Made by a program: the position numbers and the translations under genes | Shown here: positions 26,464-35,346 of the stretch, piece by piece | Position numbering within the stretch: position 1 is the first letter of the stretch | How the letters are laid out: each line of letters starts with the position of its first letter | The notes under the pieces: generated by a model | Database searches by the model: none | Seen by the model: the letters and a program-made list of their open reading frames with translations, nothing else | Told to the model about the DNA's origin: nothing | Assembly: GCA_027315185.1 (NCBI GenBank) | Contig: DAHUYO010000003.1 | Coordinates: 1-64,000 of the forward strand | Direction of reading: 5' to 3' | Source of the DNA: Acidobacteriota bacterium | GTDB lineage: Bacteria; Acidobacteriota; Terriglobia; Terriglobales; SCQP01 | DNA length: 64,000 nt

Positions 26464-28203
26464 CTATTCCGTCGCCAGTATGGCCACGCTTTCCGCAGGC
26501 AACGGCAGCTGGCCTTCGCCCGCCGCGACGCCCGCCGCGACGTCCGCCGCCGAGGCCAGGCGCGGGCGCCAAACGCCTGCGGGCAAGGGCAGGGAATTCG
26601 CCTGCGGCGCGAAGTTGCAGGCGACCAGCCACGGGCCGCGCCGCAGCGTCAGCCAGCCCGCGGCCTCGTCAAATGCCACTCCGGCCGGATCAACTTCGTG
26701 CCGCGCTAGCGCCGAGCCGCGGCGCAAAGCGATCAAATCCCGGTGCCAAGCCAGCAGTTCACGATGTTCCGGTTCGTCCCTTTCCTCCCAGCGCAACCGG
26801 CTGCGCGCGAAGGTGGTGGGGTCTTGCGGGTCGGGAATGGCCTCCGGCGTCCAGCCGAAGGCGGCAAACTCGCGGCGCCGCCCATCCCGCACCGCCTGCG
26901 CCAGCTCCGGCTCGGGGTGATCGGTGAAGTAGAGAAACGGCGTCGTCGCGCCCCACTCCTCGCCCTGGAACAGCAACGGCGTGAACGGCGACAGCAGCGT
27001 CAAGGCGGAGGCAATGCGCAACTGCCCGGGACGCAAGTTTTGGCTCAGGCGATCGCCCTGCGCGCGGTTGCCGATCTGATCATGATTTTGGGCGTAGGCT
27101 ACAAATCGCCGTCCATCCGCCCCCGCCGGGGGCCTCCCATGCGCGCGGCGGCGATAGCGCGAGTAGCGGCCGTCATAAACGAACGTCTGCCGCAGCGCCG
27201 TCGCCAGATCCGCCAGGCTGCCGAAATCGGCGTAGTAGCCGTTGCGTTCCCCGGTCAAATAGGCGTGCAGCGCGTGATGAAAATCCTCGTTCCACTGCGC
27301 ATCCAGGCCCTGCCCGCCCAGCGCCGGCGGGGCGCTGAGGCGGGGATCGTTGGCGTCGCTCTCCGCGATCAGCAGCAGGGGCCGCCCCAACTCCGCTTCC
27401 CAGTCGCGTTTCGCCGCCGCCAGTTCCTCCAAAAACGGCAGCGCCGAATGGTCCAGAATGGCGTGCACCGCGTCCAGCCGCAGCCCGTCGCAGTGGTAGT
27501 CCCGCAGCCACATCCGCGCGTTGGCGATAAAAAAGCGCCGAACCTCGCCGTTATCCGCGCCGTCAAAGTTCAACGCTTCGCCCCACGGCGTCTGATAACG
27601 GTTCGTGAAGTAGGGGCCGTATGGGGCGAGATAATTGCCCGCCGGGCCCAGGTGGTTGTAAACCACGTCCAGGATCACCGCCAGTCCGCGGCGATGGCAG
27701 GCGTTGATCAGTTGCTGCAATCCTTCCGGGCCGCCGTAGGCGTGGTGCGGCGCGAACAGATCCACGCCGTCGTAGCCCCAGCCGCGGTCGCCGGAAAATT
27801 CCGCCACGGGCATCAGTTCCACGTGCGTGACGCCCAAGGCCGCCAAATGGTCCAGTCGCTCGACCGCCGCCGTGAAGGTGCCCGCGGGGGTGAACGTCCC
27901 GACGTGCAATTCATAGACCACGGCGCCGTCCCAAGCGGGCGGCCGCCAGCCGGCGTCATCCCAGGTGAACTGGTCAGGTTCCAGCCACCGCGAGGGTCCG
28001 TGCACGCCCCGCGGCTGCCAGCGTGAGCACGGATCCGGCAGCGGCTTGCCGCCGTCGAGCACGAAGGCGTAGTCTTGCCCTGGCGCCAGCGGCTCCGCCG
28101 CTTGCCACCATCCGTCCGCTGCGGCTTGCATGCGCCGCCGTTGCCCCGCTGCGGCCAATTCGACGTGCCGGGCCCGGGGCGCCCAAACGCGCGGTTTGCT
28201 CAT
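26464..28203 (-). CDS. treZ: Malto-oligosyltrehalose trehalohydrolase
   Basis: A 579-residue GH13 enzyme that cleaves trehalose from the end of maltooligosyl-trehalose. The short N-terminal CBM48-like domain begins SKPRVWAPRARHVELAAAG. Barrel motifs: ILDVVYNHLGPAGNYLAPYG, nucleophile Asp in GLRLDAVHAILDHS, acid Glu in LLLIAESDAND, and VAYAQNHDQIGNRAQG as region IV, all TreZ-like. The ATG at 28203 overlaps the treY stop codon as ATGA, so the two are translationally coupled. It is the second step of the TreY-TreZ route to trehalose from glycogen. Confidence 0.93.
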   Translation of the reverse strand: MSKPRVWAPRARHVELAAAGQRRRMQAAADGWWQAAEPLAPGQDYAFVLDGGKPLPDPCSRWQPRGVHGPSRWLEPDQFTWDDAGWRPPAWDGAVVYELHVGTFTPAGTFTAAVERLDHLAALGVTHVELMPVAEFSGDRGWGYDGVDLFAPHHAYGGPEGLQQLINACHRRGLAVILDVVYNHLGPAGNYLAPYGPYFTNRYQTPWGEALNFDGADNGEVRRFFIANARMWLRDYHCDGLRLDAVHAILDHSALPFLEELAAAKRDWEAELGRPLLLIAESDANDPRLSAPPALGGQGLDAQWNEDFHHALHAYLTGERNGYYADFGSLADLATALRQTFVYDGRYSRYRRRAHGRPPAGADGRRFVAYAQNHDQIGNRAQGDRLSQNLRPGQLRIASALTLLSPFTPLLFQGEEWGATTPFLYFTDHPEPELAQAVRDGRRREFAAFGWTPEAIPDPQDPTTFARSRLRWEERDEPEHRELLAWHRDLIALRRGSALARHEVDPAGVAFDEAAGWLTLRRGPWLVACNFAPQANSLPLPAGVWRPRLASAADVAAGVAAGEGQLPLPAESVAILATE

Positions 28204-30770
28204 CGCTTTGCCGCCCGCGCCAACAGCGCCACCGGGAAGCGCGCCAGCAACTGCGCCAGCGGTTGCGCCGTGCCGCCGCCGATCCGCTCGCCGGTCAGCA
28301 CGTTGCGCCACGCGCCGGGCGGAAGTTCCAAAGTCGTGTCCCGCCAATCACCGCCCAACTGCAACGGCCATCGCGGCGTCACCGTCGCGATCTCCCCGCC
28401 GCGCGCGAACGCCACCACATGCTCGGCCCGCTCCCCCGATACGCGCAGCGGCTCATAGCCGCCGTTGCGGGAAAACGCCGCGGCGCGCTCCCGCCGCAGG
28501 TGCAACGCCTGGCGAATCAGCCACAGCTTGGGCAGCCCTTCTTCATGGCGCTCCCAAATGGCTTCCGGCGTCCAATCGCCGGTCTCCAGTTCCGCCAGCA
28601 ACCGCCGCCGCAGGGCGAAATCCACCGGCCGCCGGTTGTCCGGATCCACTAGGCTCATGTCCCACAACTCCGCGCCGTTATAAATATCCGGCACGCCCGG
28701 CGCGGTCAGCTTCCAGGCGGTCTGCGCCAGGGAATTGATCCGCCCGGGCAGGATCAGCGGCGCGATGAAGGCGGTGATTTCCGCCATGGCCCCTTCATCC
28801 TCCAGCACGCCGTGGATAAACCGCCGCAGGGCGCGCTCAAAGCGCGGCTTCATCTCCCGCCAGGAAGTGTGCGCTTTCGCCTCCCGCGCCGCCTTCAACA
28901 TGTAGGCTTGCAGCCGCTCCTCGCTGATCGGCCATGCGCCCACCAGCGTTTGGTAAAACAGGTACTCCGTGTTGCGGTCGGGTCCGGCGGCGCTGCGATG
29001 CGCCGCGTTGCGCTGCGCCCAGTGTTCGGTGGCGGCTTGCCAGTCCGACGGAATCTCCGATAGCAGGCACAGCCGCGCCCGCACGTCCTCGCCCCGCTTG
29101 GTGTCGTGCGTCGCGGTGGTCAGCATCGCCTCTGGCCACCGTGCCTGCGTCCGGCCGCAGGCCTGATGAAAGGCCGCCAGGTTGCGGCTGAAGGCGCCGG
29201 GATCGCCGCCGACCTCATTGAGCGCGATGCAGCGGTTGTAATAGTAGAAGGCCGTGTCCTCCACACCCTTGGCCGTCGCCGCCGGGGTCAGTTGCTGGAA
29301 GCGGACGGCAAACTCCCGCTCCCACTCCCCCGCCACCTGTCCGAGCAGCAAATCGCGCAGAAACGCCGTCATCTCCGCCAGCGCCGGGACGTCGGCCTGC
29401 GATTGCGCCGCCGCCGCGCGCACCCGCTCCGCCTCCTCCGGCGTCAGGCCGCCCTCCGCCCGCAAGTACGTGCGATACACCGGAAAGCAGGCCGCCAAGC
29501 GGCGGATCGCCGTTTCCATCTCCGCCCGCGTGTAATCCCGTTGCCGCCGATGCCGGACACAGACCGTCGCCAGCACCGCCACCAAGCGGCGCACGTCGCT
29601 GCCCAGCAGCGTGTCCAGCACGCGCAGCTTTTGGGCCCGCGCCACGGTGGCGAAATCGGCGATCTGCCCGGTAAATTCGGCGTAGGCCGCCGTCATCGGG
29701 GCTTCCCCCGCGGGATGCATCATGAGGTCCGTCGCCAGGTTCAAGAAGTCATAGCCCGTCGTGCCGGCGATCGGCCATGCCGGCAATTCCTCATCGGCCG
29801 CCAGAATCTTCTCCACCACCACCCACGCTCGCGGCGCCGCTTGCCGCAAGCGCTCGAGGTACCCGGCGGGATCGCGCAGCCCGTCCACGTGATCCACCCG
29901 AACGCCGTCCAGTGTGCCGTCCGCCAGCCACGCCAAAATGCGGCGATGCGTGGCGGCGAATACCGCCGGATCCTCCACGCGCACTCCGGCCAGGGTGTCA
30001 ATGTCGAAGAATCGCCGGTAGCCGAGCTCGCGCGCCGCTACCCGCCAGCGCGCCAGCCGGTAATGCTGCCGTTGCAGCACCGCATCCAGCCGGTCGGCAT
30101 CGGCATTCAGCGCCGCCAACTCCGCCGCAAGGTTCTCCGGCGCCAAGGGCGGCAAGGAGCCCGGCGCCAAAGGGAGCCAGTGATCCGCGTAGCGCAGCGC
30201 CACGGCCGGCTCCCGCGCCGCGCGTTCCGCCGTTCCGCCCGCCGGTCCGTGCGGGGTATGCACCGCCAGTTGCAGTTGTCCCGCCTCCAAGACCTTGCCG
30301 TAATGGTCCGGCAGCCAGGGCAGCAGCAACTGCCGCGGCGGGGCGTTGCGCGCCGGGGCTTCCCCTGCGGGCCGCCAATCAATATCGAAGAAGGCGGCGT
30401 AGGGGCTTTCCTGCCCGTGCTGCAAAACGTCCCACCACCACCAGTTCCGGTCCGTGGTGATGGTCATGTGGTTGGGCACGATATCGAGAATTTGGCCCAA
30501 TCCCGCCGCCCGCAGCGCCGCGCACCAGCGGGCGTGGCCGGCTTCGCCCCCCAGGTCCGCATTCACGCGCGTGGGGTCGGCGACGTCGTAGCCGTGCTGG
30601 CTGCCCGGCGCCGCCTGCAAATACGGGGAGCAGAAGGCATGGCTGACGCCCAGCGCCGCCAGATACGGCAGGATCTCCGCCGCCCGGTCGAAGCCGAACT
30701 CCGGCCGCAGTTGCAGCCGGTAGGTGGCCCGCGGCGCCGCCGCGCCCGCTTCGGACGCCGCCCTAGCCAC
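28200..30770 (-). CDS. treY: Malto-oligosyltrehalose synthase
   Basis: An 856-residue GH13_26 enzyme that isomerises the reducing end of maltooligosaccharides to an alpha,alpha-1,1 linkage. Family-specific motifs include ATYRLQLRPEFGFDRA, QHGYDVADPTRVNADLGG, ILDIVPNHM, the nucleophile in DGVRVDHVDGLRDP and the acid in WVVVEKILAADEELP; the C-terminal GVEDTAFYYYNR and TATHDTKRGEDVRARL are also typical. The start is set at GTG 30770, which overlaps the end of glgX by 8 bases and places the conserved N-terminus at once; the open frame upstream is Arg-rich non-family sequence. Ends with an ATGA overlap with treZ. Confidence 0.93.
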   Translation of the reverse strand: MARAASEAGAAAPRATYRLQLRPEFGFDRAAEILPYLAALGVSHAFCSPYLQAAPGSQHGYDVADPTRVNADLGGEAGHARWCAALRAAGLGQILDIVPNHMTITTDRNWWWWDVLQHGQESPYAAFFDIDWRPAGEAPARNAPPRQLLLPWLPDHYGKVLEAGQLQLAVHTPHGPAGGTAERAAREPAVALRYADHWLPLAPGSLPPLAPENLAAELAALNADADRLDAVLQRQHYRLARWRVAARELGYRRFFDIDTLAGVRVEDPAVFAATHRRILAWLADGTLDGVRVDHVDGLRDPAGYLERLRQAAPRAWVVVEKILAADEELPAWPIAGTTGYDFLNLATDLMMHPAGEAPMTAAYAEFTGQIADFATVARAQKLRVLDTLLGSDVRRLVAVLATVCVRHRRQRDYTRAEMETAIRRLAACFPVYRTYLRAEGGLTPEEAERVRAAAAQSQADVPALAEMTAFLRDLLLGQVAGEWEREFAVRFQQLTPAATAKGVEDTAFYYYNRCIALNEVGGDPGAFSRNLAAFHQACGRTQARWPEAMLTTATHDTKRGEDVRARLCLLSEIPSDWQAATEHWAQRNAAHRSAAGPDRNTEYLFYQTLVGAWPISEERLQAYMLKAAREAKAHTSWREMKPRFERALRRFIHGVLEDEGAMAEITAFIAPLILPGRINSLAQTAWKLTAPGVPDIYNGAELWDMSLVDPDNRRPVDFALRRRLLAELETGDWTPEAIWERHEEGLPKLWLIRQALHLRRERAAAFSRNGGYEPLRVSGERAEHVVAFARGGEIATVTPRWPLQLGGDWRDTTLELPPGAWRNVLTGERIGGGTAQPLAQLLARFPVALLARAAKR

Positions 30771-32955
30771 GGCGCAGTACCGCCAACGACCGCGCTTCCA
30801 GGCGGATCTCCGCCTGCGCCGCCAGCGTGGTTCCCGCCGCCGGCGCCTCGGTTTCCCCTCCGTCGTCCGCGGCTCGCGTGTCAAAGACCCATTCCCATTG
30901 CGCCCCTAATTCCGGCGGCGGCAAGCGGAACGGCAGCGCATCGTAATGCGCGTTGACCATCAGATAAAAGCTGTCGTCGTGGATCTTCCGCCCCAGCGCA
31001 TCCTGCGACGGGATGGCGTCCCCGTTCAAAAACACCCCCAGCGCCTTGGCGTAGCCTTGGTTCCAGTCGTCGTCGGACATTTCGCTGCCGTCGGGCCGGA
31101 ACCAGCCGATATCCACCACGCCGCGGATGGGCTGTCCCTGAAACCAGTTGCGCCGCCGGAAGACGGGATGCTGCTTGTAGAATGCGATCACCTTTTGGCA
31201 GAAGGCCAAAAATGCGTGGTCGGCGTGTTCCCAGTCCAGCCACGACAATTCGTTGTCTTGGCAATACGCGTTGTTGTTGCCCTGCTGGGTGCGCCCGATC
31301 TCATCCCCCGCCAAGACCATCGGCACCCCTTGTGACAAGAACAGAGTGGCGAACAAGTTGCGCCGCTGCCGCGCGCGCAGCGCCAGGATCTTCGCGTCCG
31401 CCGTTTCGCCCTCCGCTCCGCAGTTCCAGGAGCGGTTGTGCGACTCCCCGTCGCGATTGTCCTCGCCGTTGGCCTCGTTGTGCTTCTCGTTGTAACTCAC
31501 CAAATCGCGCAGCGTGAACCCGTCATGCGCGGTGATGAAGTTGACGCTGGCGTAGGGCCGCCGCCCGCCGGCTTCATACAGATCCGAACTGCCCGTCAGC
31601 CGGGAGGCGACTTCGCCCAATCCCGCGTTCTCGCCGCGCCAGTAATCGCGCATCGTGTCGCGGTATTTGCCGTTCCACTCCGACCATTGCAGCGGAAACT
31701 TGCCCACCAGATATCCGTCCACGCCCAGGTCCCAGGGCTCGGCGATCAGCTTCACCTGGGAGATCACCGGATCCTGGTAGACGATGTCGAAGAACGCTCC
31801 CAGCCGGTCCACGCTGCGCAGCTCGCGGGCCAGCGCCGCCGCCAAATCGAAGCGGAAGCCGTCCACGTGCATTTCCGTGATCCAGTACCGCAGGCTGTCC
31901 ATGATCAGCCGCAGCGTGTGCGGATGCCGCATATTCAAGGTGTTGCCGCAGCCGGTGAAGTCGGTGTAGGCGCGCGGGTTATCGTCCTCCAGCCGGTAAT
32001 ACGCCGCATTGTCCACCCCGCGGAAGCACAGCGTCGGACCAAACTGGTTGCCTTCGGCGGTGTGGTTGTAGACCACATCCAGAATGACTTCCAGCCCCGC
32101 CCGGTGCAGCGCCCGCACCATCGCCTTGAACTCCCGCACCGGATCCGCTCCCGCCGCAGCGAAGCGCCGGTCGGGGGCGAAAAAGCCGACCGTGTTGTAG
32201 CCCCAGTAGTCGCTCAAGCCCCGGTCGGCGAGCGGCCGCGTGGTGATGCGGTGGTGCACCGGCATCAGCTCGACAGCCGTCACCCCCAGGGCTTTCAGGT
32301 GGGCGATCGCCGCAGGATGGGACAGCCCCTCGTAGGTGCCGCGCATTTCCGCCGGAATGTCCGGATGCCGCTGGGTGAAACCCTTGACGTGCAACTCGTA
32401 AATGATGGTTTCATTCCACGGCGTTTTTGGCGGCCGGTCGCCGTCCCAGTCGAAGGCCGGATCAATGACCCGGCTCCTCGGTGCGAACGGCGCGCTGTCC
32501 CGCGTGTCGAAGGTCAAGTCGTTCGGCTTGCGCGCCACGCGGTAACCGAACAGAGAGTCGTCCCATACCGGCCCGGCGGTGATTGCCTTGGCGTAGGGGT
32601 CCACCAGCAGCTTGGCGGGATTGAAGCGGTGCCCGCGCTCCGGCTGATACGGCCCGCTGACCCGATATCCGTAATCCGTGCCCGGATGCAGCCCGGGAAC
32701 ATAGCCATGCCACACCCGGTCCACCTGTTCGCTGAGCGCGATGCGGCCTTCCTCAATGCCGTGGAACTGAAATAGGCATAACTCCACTTTTTCCGCGTTT
32801 TCGGCGAAGACGGCGAAGTTCACCCCGTTGCCGTCCCAGGTCGCGCCCAGCGGATACGGCACCCCGGGCCGCAGTCCCACGGCCACGGGGTCCAAAATCG
32901 CCGCCACCACCGGTTTGCGCCGGGTGGCCATGGCCGTTGCGGTCGAAACCTCCAT
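30763..32955 (-). CDS. glgX: Glycogen debranching enzyme GlgX/TreX
   Basis: A 730-residue GH13_11 isoamylase-type enzyme that hydrolyses alpha-1,6 branches. It has an N-terminal CBM48 domain (GVPYPLGATWDGNGVNFAVF), and barrel motifs EVILDVVYNHTAEGN, nucleophile Asp in VDGFRFDLAAALARE, acid Glu in KLIAEPWDLG and VNFITAHDGFTLRDLVSYN. Length fits the family. Position directly before treY and treZ, with overlaps, marks it as the TreX step that frees linear maltooligosaccharides for trehalose synthesis. ATG 32955 is used; an in-frame ATG 24 bases later is possible. It starts 39 bases after the aminotransferase gene. Confidence 0.93.
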   Translation of the reverse strand: MEVSTATAMATRRKPVVAAILDPVAVGLRPGVPYPLGATWDGNGVNFAVFAENAEKVELCLFQFHGIEEGRIALSEQVDRVWHGYVPGLHPGTDYGYRVSGPYQPERGHRFNPAKLLVDPYAKAITAGPVWDDSLFGYRVARKPNDLTFDTRDSAPFAPRSRVIDPAFDWDGDRPPKTPWNETIIYELHVKGFTQRHPDIPAEMRGTYEGLSHPAAIAHLKALGVTAVELMPVHHRITTRPLADRGLSDYWGYNTVGFFAPDRRFAAAGADPVREFKAMVRALHRAGLEVILDVVYNHTAEGNQFGPTLCFRGVDNAAYYRLEDDNPRAYTDFTGCGNTLNMRHPHTLRLIMDSLRYWITEMHVDGFRFDLAAALARELRSVDRLGAFFDIVYQDPVISQVKLIAEPWDLGVDGYLVGKFPLQWSEWNGKYRDTMRDYWRGENAGLGEVASRLTGSSDLYEAGGRRPYASVNFITAHDGFTLRDLVSYNEKHNEANGEDNRDGESHNRSWNCGAEGETADAKILALRARQRRNLFATLFLSQGVPMVLAGDEIGRTQQGNNNAYCQDNELSWLDWEHADHAFLAFCQKVIAFYKQHPVFRRRNWFQGQPIRGVVDIGWFRPDGSEMSDDDWNQGYAKALGVFLNGDAIPSQDALGRKIHDDSFYLMVNAHYDALPFRLPPPELGAQWEWVFDTRAADDGGETEAPAAGTTLAAQAEIRLEARSLAVLRRG

Positions 32956-32994
32956 CTCGGGATTGTAGCGTGCGCGAGCGGCGAGGTTTCGCGC

Positions 32995-33936
32995 TTATGC
33001 CCCAACGCCGCGTATGGCGCGCGGCGCGGCGGCGCGGCGTTGCGCGGCCACATAGTTTTCGACTTCGCCGCGCAAAACCGCCCGTGCTTGGCCGGTCCTC
33101 AGCCCCGGCGGGGGCAGGGCGGCGTCATCCAGTTGGCTAACGGCTTGCACCTCGCGCGTGGTGGAGGTAATGAAGACCTCGTCCGCTTGCAGCAGATCCT
33201 CCCGCCGGAGCGGAGTTTCTCGCACCGGCGTCCCCGCCCGGGCGCAGCCGGCCAAAATCGCCTTTCGGCTCACGCCCGCCAAAGCTCCCGAGTCCAGCGG
33301 CGGCGTGTAGAGCACGCTGCCGCGGGCTGCGAAGATATTGGCGGAGGTGCATTCCGCCACCTCGCCCCGCTCGTTCAGCAGCAGCGCATCATCGAAGCCG
33401 TCCCGCCGCGCCGCCTCCAGACAGGCCAAATTCGCCGCCCAGCTCAGCGACTTGACCGCCGCCAGCGGCGCCGCCGCATGCCGGCCATGCGGCACGACGC
33501 GCAGCTTCGCCGTTGGACCCCACTCGCGCAGGTCGGCGGTGAAAACCAGCCAATCCGCGTCCCGGTCCGCCGGACGGTCAAATAGCCCCCCGCGGTTGCG
33601 GATCACATAGACGCGCGCCATGGCGTTGAAAGCGGCGGCCGGCGCCGCTGCCGTAGCCGGGTTGTCGGCGGCGTCGGCGGCGTTGCGCGCAATCAGCGCC
33701 GAAAACGCTTTCGGCAGCGCCGCAAGCGCCGCCTCCGCCGGCACGAACAGACTCTCCGCGTCGCCGCGCAGCCGCGCGATATGATCCTCCAGCGCAAACG
33801 GTATGCCGGCGTATATGCGCAGCGTGCTGAACAATCCCCAGCCGCTCAATAACCCGGTTTGGAACGCCGAAAGCCGTATCCCCTCGGCTTCCACCAGGGC
33901 TCCGTTGTGAACCGCCCAGCGATGCACTTTGGCCAT
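32995..33936 (-). CDS. Class IV pyridoxal-phosphate aminotransferase
   Basis: A 313-residue fold-type IV PLP enzyme (branched-chain aminotransferase, D-amino acid aminotransferase and aminodeoxychorismate lyase group). The PLP lysine is in AAVKSLSWAANLAC, and the cofactor-binding pattern LLLNERGEVAECTSANIFAA and ITSTTREVQAVSQLD follow. Shape fits either PabC or IlvE; the short length favours PabC-like or DAAT-like, but specificity cannot be read. ATG 33936 has AGGGGG seven bases upstream. It is the first gene of the leftward trehalose cluster, though its chemistry gives no obvious link. Confidence 0.82.
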   Translation of the reverse strand: MAKVHRWAVHNGALVEAEGIRLSAFQTGLLSGWGLFSTLRIYAGIPFALEDHIARLRGDAESLFVPAEAALAALPKAFSALIARNAADAADNPATAAAPAAAFNAMARVYVIRNRGGLFDRPADRDADWLVFTADLREWGPTAKLRVVPHGRHAAAPLAAVKSLSWAANLACLEAARRDGFDDALLLNERGEVAECTSANIFAARGSVLYTPPLDSGALAGVSRKAILAGCARAGTPVRETPLRREDLLQADEVFITSTTREVQAVSQLDDAALPPPGLRTGQARAVLRGEVENYVAAQRRAAAPRAIRGVGA

Positions 33937-34061
33937 CCCCGATCCCCCTTGCGGCTGATCTCGTTCCCAGCATAGGGCGTTCTGTCCCTCTCGCGGTGCC
34001 CGCGGCTACAATTGGTGCCGCCTCGCCGCGGCAATGACCTAAGGGCATATCCTGGCCGTTG

Positions 34062-34709
34062 ATGGAATCCGACCGCGTGGATCAGATGCAGGCGGTGTTC
34101 CGCGAATCGCGCCTTGCCCGTGCTGGCGCGTGGTGTTCGCTTGCCTGTCTACCCGGAGCGGGCTACCTGGCCGGAGCTGCGCTGATTGGTTATCCCATCG
34201 CGGCGACGCCGCTCGTCGCGTCTGGAGTGCTGCTCCCATTCGCCATCGGCGCGCTGCTGGCCTGCGGCATGATCGCAGTCGCCGCATTTCGCTCGGCGAT
34301 CGCCCTGGACCGCAGCGGCATGCCGGAACCGCCCCAGCCGCCAGCGGGCCTCATCCTCCGCCGGCACCCGAGCCTCGGCTTAACGGTTGCCGCAGGCGCA
34401 GCATATTTCGCCGCGCTGGCAGTCCGTTCCGGGCACGTTGCCACATTCCCGCTCCCCGCCCACGCGCCGGCTGGTGCCTGGCTTGCGCCGGTGGCGGAGC
34501 TGATCTTTGCGGTGCTGCTCGTGCGCGGTGCGCGTCGCCGAGTGCTCGCTCGGCAGCGGGCGCTGGCTTGGTCGTTGGCCGCCGCGATGGCCTGCGCTGC
34601 CTTTGGCTGGGGCGCTGCCGGGGCAGCCGCCTGGGTGCTTGTTGCCTTGCTTGCGTTGCGGGACGCGCGGGACGGCTGCCGCGAGCGAGCCTCCTCGCTT
34701 CCGGAATGA
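34062..34709 (+). CDS. Hypothetical polytopic membrane protein
   Basis: A 215-residue Ala/Leu-rich protein with about six hydrophobic segments (SLACLPGAGYLAGAALIG, PFAIGALLACGMIAVAAF, LTVAAGAAYFAALAVRS, APVAELIFAVLLVRG, ALAWSLAAAMACAAFGWG, AWVLVALLALRDA) split by short Arg-rich loops. No family was recognised. ATG 34062 is one codon after a TTG; no clear ribosome binding site. It is divergent from the aminotransferase. It could be a real small membrane protein; the evidence is membrane pattern and absence of a competing frame. Confidence 0.5.
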   Translation: MESDRVDQMQAVFRESRLARAGAWCSLACLPGAGYLAGAALIGYPIAATPLVASGVLLPFAIGALLACGMIAVAAFRSAIALDRSGMPEPPQPPAGLILRRHPSLGLTVAAGAAYFAALAVRSGHVATFPLPAHAPAGAWLAPVAELIFAVLLVRGARRRVLARQRALAWSLAAAMACAAFGWGAAGAAAWVLVALLALRDARDGCRERASSLPE

Positions 34710-34778
34710 AGCTCGCGCATCCCGAGCCCTGGTCGGCATCTGCAGCGGGCCGAGTTGAGCGCGCGTTCCGGCACTGCC

Positions 34779-34808
34779 TTGCCGGCCGCCGGGGCGCGTT
34801 CCTATAAT
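34779..34808 (+). promoter_or_regulatory. Sigma70-type promoter, probably giving a leaderless transcript
   Basis: TTGCCG (34779-34784), an 18-base spacer, and a perfect TATAAT (34803-34808). The ATG of the next gene is at 34815, six bases after the -10 box, just where transcription should start. No ribosome binding site could fit between. Confidence 0.6.
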
Positions 34809-34814
34809 CGGATC

Positions 34815-35312
34815 ATGATGAGAAATAAAATTGTTCGCCGCTCATCACTGTTTCCTTCCGCCGTTCTCGCGGCAACTCTTCTGTTGTTGCTGCCGGTCAC
34901 GCGGGCCCAGAACCTAACCCAGCACGCGAAAGTCGGCCCGTTCGCCATCACGCTCAAGGTGCTTCCCGCCGAAGCCTTCCGCGGCCCGCACGCCACCATG
35001 GTGAGCGCCGGAGGCCGCCAGCCGTACTATCTGAACCGCCATCCCCGGCCCAATCGTCATCTGGTCGTTTTCATCAAAGAGCATGGCCGGCCGGTCATTG
35101 CGGCCACCCGCGTCCAGCTCCGCTATCGCCAGCTTTCTCCCCGCCGCCATCCCTGGGTGCGCGTACCCGTGGTCCAGATGTATGTGTCCGGCAAGGGCAG
35201 GCAAACGACGCACTACGGCAACAACGTCCGCCTGGCGCCGGGCCGGTATGCCGTGCAGGTCAGCGTGGACCGGACCTATCCCGCCGTCTTCCATTTCTGG
35301 GTCAAGAAATAG
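34815..35312 (+). CDS. Exported hypothetical protein, single beta-rich domain
   Basis: A 165-residue protein with a signal peptide (SAVLAATLLLLLPVTRAQ) and a basic soluble domain. The domain runs FAITLKVLPAEAFRGPHATM, NRHLVVFIKEHGRPVIAATR, and GRYAVQVSVDRTYPAVFHFW, an alternating strand pattern like an Ig-like or copper-binding-type beta sandwich. It has several His and Met residues and no cysteines in the mature part. No family was recognised. A sigma70-like promoter lies directly before the ATG, with no leader. Function unknown; periplasmic location is inferred. Confidence 0.65.
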   Translation: MMRNKIVRRSSLFPSAVLAATLLLLLPVTRAQNLTQHAKVGPFAITLKVLPAEAFRGPHATMVSAGGRQPYYLNRHPRPNRHLVVFIKEHGRPVIAATRVQLRYRQLSPRRHPWVRVPVVQMYVSGKGRQTTHYGNNVRLAPGRYAVQVSVDRTYPAVFHFWVKK

Positions 35313-35346
35313 CGCGTCCGGCGATCCGCGGCGGCGGAGGAGTCCA

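Noticed and set aside
29106..30956. 616-codon open frame opposite treY
   Set aside because: It is the antisense of a clear treY gene; composition is Arg/Pro/Gln-rich with no family motifs and no ribosome binding site. High GC lowers stop frequency in shadow frames.
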